Shown piece after piece: positions 6,637 to 10,461 of a stretch of DNA of 10,461 bases. Each line of letters begins with the position of its first letter. Within the stretch, counting starts at the first letter, position 1. The translations under genes and the position numbers were made by a program. The notes below the pieces were generated by a model, which worked only from the letters and a program-made list of their open reading frames with translations, was not told the DNA's origin and did no database searches. The DNA is from Betaproteobacteria bacterium. GTDB lineage: Bacteria > Pseudomonadota > Gammaproteobacteria > Burkholderiales > SG8-39. Where the stretch lies: contig JAOUFA010000097.1 of NCBI GenBank assembly GCA_029858545.1, forward strand, positions 1 to 10,461, read 5' to 3'.

Positions 6637-7916
6637 TTTGCCATCGACAGACGCTCGATCAGAATCTCGACGAAGGCGCGATCGAACTTGTGACGGCAGG
6701 CGTCCGACGCCTGCGCCAGGCGCTCGGTAGGGATCGATATGATCTTCGCGTCCGAGAGCGCTGAAACATCGGCGCTGCGCTGCTGCATGCTTCTTGAGAG
6801 ATAGGCCATCTCGCCGAAGGGCTCCCCGGAGTTGAGAATATTGAGCAACCGGCTCCGCTTGCTCACTTTGACCTGTCCCTCGGCGAGAATGCAGAAGTAC
6901 GTGCCCGGCTCGCCCTCGCGCATCAACACTTCCCCCGCGCTGGCGTTGCGCCAGGCCGAGATGCCCGCGACTTCCCACAACTCGGCGTCGGCGAAATTCT
7001 CGAAGAACTCCAGCTTGCGCAGCGTCTCGAACTTGTCCGAATCGGCGAATTCCCCCGCTGGCTGAGTGCCGAGCGCGCCCTCGCGCAGCGCCTCGGCAAG
7101 ATCGAAGGCGAACTCCTCCCAGTTCGTGTAGCGTTTGTCGAGATCCTTCGCCATTGCGCGCCGCACGATGGCGTCCACCTGCGCGGGGACCGAATCGCGG
7201 TGCGCCGAAGGCGGCGGCGGATCGACGTGAGTGATCTGATAGATGAGGCTGAAGTTGTTGCTCGCCTGGAAGGGGAGCCTGCCGGTAAGCAGGTGGTACA
7301 TCACGACCCCCATCGAATAGATATCGGTGCGGTGATCGAGCGACTGCTCCTTGATCTGTTGCGGCGACATGTAGGCGGGAGAGCCGATCGCGCTCACCTG
7401 GGTGGTTTCCCCGCTCGTCATGGCGATGAGCGCTGCGCCAAAATCGCTGATCTTCACGTCGTTGTCGCCCGCGCGCAGGATGTTGGCCGGTTTGATGTCG
7501 CGGTGCGTGATGCCCTTCTTGTGCGCGAACTCGAGCGCGCGCGTGCATTTGAAGGCGATCTCGATCACCTTTTCGATCGACAGCAGGCTCTCGGGCTGAC
7601 AGAACTGCTCCAGGGTGCCGCCGTCCACGTACTCCATTACGATGTAGCGCAGATCGTCGTCGGCGACCGCGTCGTAAATCTGGCAGATATGCGGGTGCTG
7701 GAGCTTCCCGGCGAGTGACGCTTCGGTGACGAAGAGTTTGCGGTAGGCCTTGCCGCGCTCCGGGTCACGGAAGATCTCCGGGAATACCACCTTGATCGCG
7801 ACATCGCGCGCGTAAAAGGTGTCGTGGCATAGATAGACTTGGCTCGTCGCGCCCTGACCGAGCTTGCGGATGATCGGATACTTGCCGATGCGCGAGAGGC
7901 CTTGTCGGTCGCTCAT
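6615..7916 (-). CDS. Ser/Thr protein kinase with C-terminal cyclic-nucleotide-binding domain
   Basis: The 433-residue protein is a Hanks-type kinase (about 10-275) joined to a CRP/PKA-like cyclic-nucleotide-binding domain (about 300-420). Kinase motifs appear complete: glycine loop LGQGATSQV (19-27), Lys42 in AIKVV, Glu65 of helix C, catalytic HRDIKPAN (138-145, Asp140) and metal-binding DFG (158-160). The activation segment ends SPAYMSPQ, where eukaryotic kinases have APE; this is common in bacterial members. The C-terminal domain has the phosphate-binding cassette PFGEMAYL (366-373) with Glu369 and, after a loop, Arg380-Ser-Ala, the residues that hold ribose and phosphate in cAMP/cGMP binders. 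No membrane segment, PASTA or other sensor is present, so it should be soluble. Ligand and substrates are unknown. The ATG at 7916 has GGA about 8 nt upstream and lies 28 bp after the argH stop, so the two are probably cotranscribed. Confidence 0.92.
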   Translation of the reverse strand: MSDRQGLSRIGKYPIIRKLGQGATSQVYLCHDTFYARDVAIKVVFPEIFRDPERGKAYRKLFVTEASLAGKLQHPHICQIYDAVADDDLRYIVMEYVDGGTLEQFCQPESLLSIEKVIEIAFKCTRALEFAHKKGITHRDIKPANILRAGDNDVKISDFGAALIAMTSGETTQVSAIGSPAYMSPQQIKEQSLDHRTDIYSMGVVMYHLLTGRLPFQASNNFSLIYQITHVDPPPPSAHRDSVPAQVDAIVRRAMAKDLDKRYTNWEEFAFDLAEALREGALGTQPAGEFADSDKFETLRKLEFFENFADAELWEVAGISAWRNASAGEVLMREGEPGTYFCILAEGQVKVSKRSRLLNILNSGEPFGEMAYLSRSMQQRSADVSALSDAKIISIPTERLAQASDACRHKFDRAFVEILIERLSMANVRLSGV

Positions 7917-7944
7917 GGCATATCCGGGGCGGGGGATGCGGCGA

Positions 7945-9381
7945 TCAGCGCTTCGCGGTGCGCAGGCGCCGCCGCGCGCGCAGCGCGGCGGCCTTGACCT
8001 GCGCCGGCGCGGTGCCCCCGAAGTGGTTGCGGCGGGCGACCGAGCCCTCGGGAGTGAGCAGCTTGTAAACGTCCGCGCCGATGCGGGGGGAATGCCGCCG
8101 CAATACCTGAAGCGGCAGATCGGGCAGATCGCAACCGAGTTCCTCCGCCTCGCGCACGGCGCGTGCGACCACCTCGTGCGCCTCGCGAAACGGCATTCCC
8201 TTCATTGTCAGGTAGTCGGCGAGGTCGGTCGCGGTGGCGTGTCCCTCGAGCACCGCGGCGCGCATCTTCGCCGGCACCGGTTCGATGCCCGCCACCAGGT
8301 CGGCGAATACCGTGAGCGAATCCCTAAGCGTGTCGACCGTGTCGAACAGCGGCTCCTTGTCCTCCTGGTTGTCCTTGTTGTAGGCGAGGACCTGGCCCTT
8401 CATCAACGCGAGTAGCGCCATCAGGTGGCCGAATACCCGCCCGCTCTTGCCGCGCACGAGTTCCGGTACGTCCGGATTCTTCTTCTGCGGCATGATCGAG
8501 GACCCGGTGCAGAAGCGGTCGGGCAGGCGCACGAAGCCGAAGCGCGGGCTCACCCACAGCACCAATTCTTCGGCGAACCGAGACAGATGCACCATGATGA
8601 GCGACGCGGTCGCGCAGAATTCGATTGCGAAGTCGCGATCCGAAACGGCGTCGAGCGAGTTTTCGCTCACCGCCTCGAAGCCCAATTCGCGCGCGACGCG
8701 CGAACGGTCGATCGCGAAGGTGGTGCCGGCGAGCGCGGCTGCACCCAGCGGCAGCCGGTTGACGCGTCGGCGACAGTCGGCGAGGCGCTCGCGATCGCGC
8801 TCGAACATCTCGACGTAAGCGAGCAGGTGATGTCCGAAGGTCACCGGCTGCGCGACTTGCAGGTGCGTAAAGCCGGGCATGATGAGTTTGGCATGGCGCC
8901 CGGCCTGGTCGATCAAGTTCGACGCGAGCCGCGCGAGCAGGGCGCGCAGGGCGTCGATTTCCTCGCGCAGCCAAAGACGCACGTCGGTGGCGACCTGATC
9001 GTTGCGCGAGCGTGCGGTGTGCAGACGCTTGCCCGCGTCGCCGACCAGTGCGGTAAGCCGGCGTTCGATATTGAGGTGCACGTCCTCGGCGTCGAGCGAC
9101 CAGCGGAACCGGCCAGTCTCGATCTCGACCGTAATGCGCCGCATGCCGCGCTCGATCGCTGCAAGGTCGCGCGTCGAAAGAATTCCGCAAGCGGCCAGCA
9201 TGCGCGCGTGCGCGAGCGAGCCGCGGATATCATGCAATGCCAGGCGCCGGTCGAATTGCACCGACGCCGTGAAGCGCTTGACCAGATCGTCGACCGGCTC
9301 GTTGAAACGTCCCGACCAGAGTTGCTCGTCAGCTGCGGCGCCGCGCCCGCGTTTGCTGCGCTTGGTGGCGGAAGGGGGCAT
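7945..9381 (-). CDS. argH: Argininosuccinate lyase
   Basis: ArgH splits argininosuccinate into arginine and fumarate, the last step of arginine synthesis, as a cytoplasmic homotetramer of the fumarase/aspartase superfamily. From the ATG at 9381 it is 478 residues. Conserved regions are LWSGRF (21-26), HTARSRNDQVATD (121-133), GFTHLQVAQPVTFGHH (170-185) and the superfamily signature GSSIMPQKKNP (293-303), whose serine pair includes the catalytic base. About 18 Lys/Arg-rich residues precede LWSGRF, giving a short N-terminal extension compared with E. coli. The frame is open back to 9633, but those residues have no ArgH character and lie antisense to the next gene. The ribosome binding site is weak. 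It is divergent from the sensor kinase gene across 43 bp and upstream of the Ser/Thr kinase gene on the same strand. Confidence 0.97.
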   Translation of the reverse strand: MPPSATKRSKRGRGAAADEQLWSGRFNEPVDDLVKRFTASVQFDRRLALHDIRGSLAHARMLAACGILSTRDLAAIERGMRRITVEIETGRFRWSLDAEDVHLNIERRLTALVGDAGKRLHTARSRNDQVATDVRLWLREEIDALRALLARLASNLIDQAGRHAKLIMPGFTHLQVAQPVTFGHHLLAYVEMFERDRERLADCRRRVNRLPLGAAALAGTTFAIDRSRVARELGFEAVSENSLDAVSDRDFAIEFCATASLIMVHLSRFAEELVLWVSPRFGFVRLPDRFCTGSSIMPQKKNPDVPELVRGKSGRVFGHLMALLALMKGQVLAYNKDNQEDKEPLFDTVDTLRDSLTVFADLVAGIEPVPAKMRAAVLEGHATATDLADYLTMKGMPFREAHEVVARAVREAEELGCDLPDLPLQVLRRHSPRIGADVYKLLTPEGSVARRNHFGGTAPAQVKAAALRARRRLRTAKR

Positions 9382-9385
9382 GGGG

Positions 9386-9424
9386 CATACTCGCGTGACG
9401 CGGCACCAATCAGAAGGACGCCGC
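9386..9424 (+). promoter_or_regulatory. algZ leader: ribosome binding site and weak -10 box
   Basis: AGAAGGA (9412-9418) lies 6 nt before the GTG at 9425 and is the best ribosome binding site in the window, which decides the start of the sensor kinase gene. CATACT (9386-9391), 18 bp after a TTGGTG inside the argH 5' end (9362-9367), is a possible but weak promoter. The ribosome binding site is well supported; the promoter is a guess. Confidence 0.45.
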
Positions 9425-10461
9425 GTGTGCCGCAACGCAGCGAGGTCGAGTATAAAGCAAAACACTAACCCGGACGTACTGCCGGACTTCCGCAATCTGG
9501 GCGTGATCGCGCGCATTCTGGTCGCGGTCAACGTGCCCGCTTTCATGGCCGTGCTGTATTTCACCTCCGGCTGGGGGGAGACGATCGAACGTTTCGTGCA
9601 TGCCGCGGCGTTCCTTGAGCCGCTCCTGCTCATAAGCCTGGTGCTGCTCTACGGCGCGTCGCGCGTGCTCGCGCGCCTGCCGTACGCGCGGGGCGCGGCA
9701 GCGATCCTGTTGATCGAGCTTGTGCTCGCCACGGCGCTTTACGTCGCGTGGCCGGCGAGCCTTGGCGGCCCTGGCGAAGGGCTCGATCGGGCGCTGATTC
9801 TTACCGCGCTTTCGGTCGCGGCGCTGCTGGGCTATTTCAGACTGTTCAACAAGGCCTATTCGCCCGCCCTCGCCGAAGCCCGATTGCAGGCGCTGCAGGC
9901 GCGTATCCGGCCGCATTTTCTGTTCAACAGCCTGAACGCGGTGCTTTCGCTGGTCCGGCGCGAACCCCGGCGCGCCGAGCGTGCGCTGGAAGATCTTGCC
10001 GACCTGTTTCGCACCCTGATGTCGGACGCGCGCCAGTTCGTGCGGCTGGAGGAGGAAATCTCGCTCATCGAACGCTATGCGGGCCTCGAGCAGTTGCGCC
10101 TGGGCGAGCGGTTGCGCATCACCTGGGAAATAGACAACGCGCCCTCGGATGCCCTGATGCCCGCGTTGGTCCTTCAGCCCCTGCTGGAGAACGCGGTATA
10201 CCACGGTGTCGAGCCGGGTATCGGAATCGGCGATATCCTGGTGAAGATCGAGCGTCGCGCGGACCGCGTTTTCGTGCGCATCGAGAATCCATTCATACCC
10301 GAGTCGCAGGCGCGTACCGGCAACCATATCGCGCTCGATAACCTGCGCGAACGGCTGACGCTGTTCTTCGACGCCGAAGCGCGTATTGAGACCCGTATCG
10401 TAAGAAACTGCTTCCAGGTCGATATCGAGATGCCATATGTGACTTCGCGCCCGGGGCGGAG
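9425..10461 (+). CDS. algZ: AlgZ/FimS-like (LytS-family) membrane sensor histidine kinase, 3' partial
   Basis: The frame runs from GTG 9425 to the right edge without a stop (345 codons seen, near the length expected for the family). After a short N-terminus, LPDFRNLG (19-26) precedes four hydrophobic segments at about 26-46, 63-79, 90-109 and 122-140, with almost no loop large enough to be a sensor domain. The kinase core is of the His_kinase (PF06580) type: QARIRPHFLFNSLN with the expected phospho-accepting His164, and the N-box LQPLLENAVYHG (250-261, Asn256). The usual glycine-rich GxGLxN box is replaced by GNHIALDNLRERL (299-311), as I recall for AlgZ proteins. In Pseudomonas, AlgZ and the LytTR regulator AlgR control alginate and twitching motility; what this homologue controls is unknown. 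Divergence from argH matches the Pseudomonas order argH-algZ-algR-hemC, so an algR-like gene is expected next. The gene symbol rests on similarity and context. Confidence 0.87.
   Translation, partial: MCRNAARSSIKQNTNPDVLPDFRNLGVIARILVAVNVPAFMAVLYFTSGWGETIERFVHAAAFLEPLLLISLVLLYGASRVLARLPYARGAAAILLIELVLATALYVAWPASLGGPGEGLDRALILTALSVAALLGYFRLFNKAYSPALAEARLQALQARIRPHFLFNSLNAVLSLVRREPRRAERALEDLADLFRTLMSDARQFVRLEEEISLIERYAGLEQLRLGERLRITWEIDNAPSDALMPALVLQPLLENAVYHGVEPGIGIGDILVKIERRADRVFVRIENPFIPESQARTGNHIALDNLRERLTLFFDAEARIETRIVRNCFQVDIEMPYVTSRPGR
9449..9454 (-). promoter_or_regulatory. Possible argH -10 element inside algZ
   Basis: On the minus strand the sequence reads TTTATACTC, with a TATACT hexamer (five of six consensus bases) in an AT-rich patch (9451-9469) that stands out from its GC-rich surroundings. 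It would start argH transcription near 9441, giving a leader of about 60 nt. No convincing -35 hexamer is visible at normal spacing. If real, it lies within codons 9-10 of the divergent sensor kinase gene. Confidence 0.35.

Noticed and set aside
9451..9458. TATAAAGC as a plus-strand promoter for a downstream algZ start
   Set aside because: No start codon with a ribosome binding site follows before the conserved LPDFRNLG segment, whereas GTG 9425 has a strong one.
8425..9468. 347-codon plus-strand open frame opposite argH
   Set aside because: It is antisense to the conserved argH sequence, resembles no known protein, and overlaps the algZ start.
9382..9633. N-terminal extension of argH by 84 codons
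   Set aside because: ArgH homology begins after 9381, the added residues are not ArgH-like, and they are antisense to algZ.
9410..10327. 305-codon minus-strand open frame opposite algZ
   Set aside because: The plus strand encodes a coherent histidine kinase with membrane helices, an HFLFNSLN motif and an N-box; the minus frame has no such features.

Overview
The window reads as a compact, GC-rich chromosomal segment of a betaproteobacterium-like proteobacterium. This is inferred from gene order (hemA-prfA-prmC-grxD in a row, and argH divergent from a LytS/AlgZ-type histidine kinase gene) and from the protein sequences; the genus cannot be fixed. Every gene found has a recognisable family. 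No tRNA, rRNA, CRISPR array, insertion sequence or phage gene was seen, and no gene-free stretch exceeds about 155 bp.

Layout, left to right. (1) Positions 1-2141 (+): the 3' part of a fused flavin monooxygenase / Old Yellow Enzyme protein of the 2-aminobenzoyl-CoA or salicylyl-CoA type, probably the edge of an aromatic-degradation cluster lying to the left. (2) 2179-2736 (-): a small YfaZ-like outer-membrane protein, convergent with (1) and divergent from hemA. (3) 2890-6603 (+): hemA (glutamyl-tRNA reductase), prfA (release factor 1), prmC (methyltransferase acting on the GGQ glutamine of release factors) and grxD (CGFS monothiol glutaredoxin). A perfect TATAAT lies in front of hemA, and a good sigma70-like promoter in front of grxD overlaps the end of prmC. 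A 32-codon reading frame fits exactly between prfA and prmC, overlapping the stop of one and the start of the other. (4) 6615-9381 (-): argH (argininosuccinate lyase) followed after 28 bp by a soluble Ser/Thr protein kinase with a C-terminal cyclic-nucleotide-binding domain. The kinase gene ends only 11 bp from grxD, tail to tail. (5) 9425-10461 (+): a four-helix membrane sensor kinase of the AlgZ/FimS (LytS) type, cut by the right edge close to its expected end. It starts at a GTG with a strong ribosome binding site, 43 bp from the argH start.

Functionally, hemA commits glutamyl-tRNA to tetrapyrrole synthesis. prfA and prmC are an enzyme-substrate pair in translation termination, and GrxD handles Fe-S clusters. 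argH makes arginine. The neighbouring argH kinase and AlgZ-type sensor are two regulatory proteins of quite different kinds. By analogy with Pseudomonas, where argH, algZ, algR and hemC are neighbours, an algR-like response regulator and possibly hemC would be expected just beyond the right edge.

The least routine items are the kinase/cyclic-nucleotide-binding fusion linked to argH, the possible coupled micro-ORF between prfA and prmC, and the tightly packed argH/algZ divergent start region. Nothing here clearly amounts to a wholly new system.
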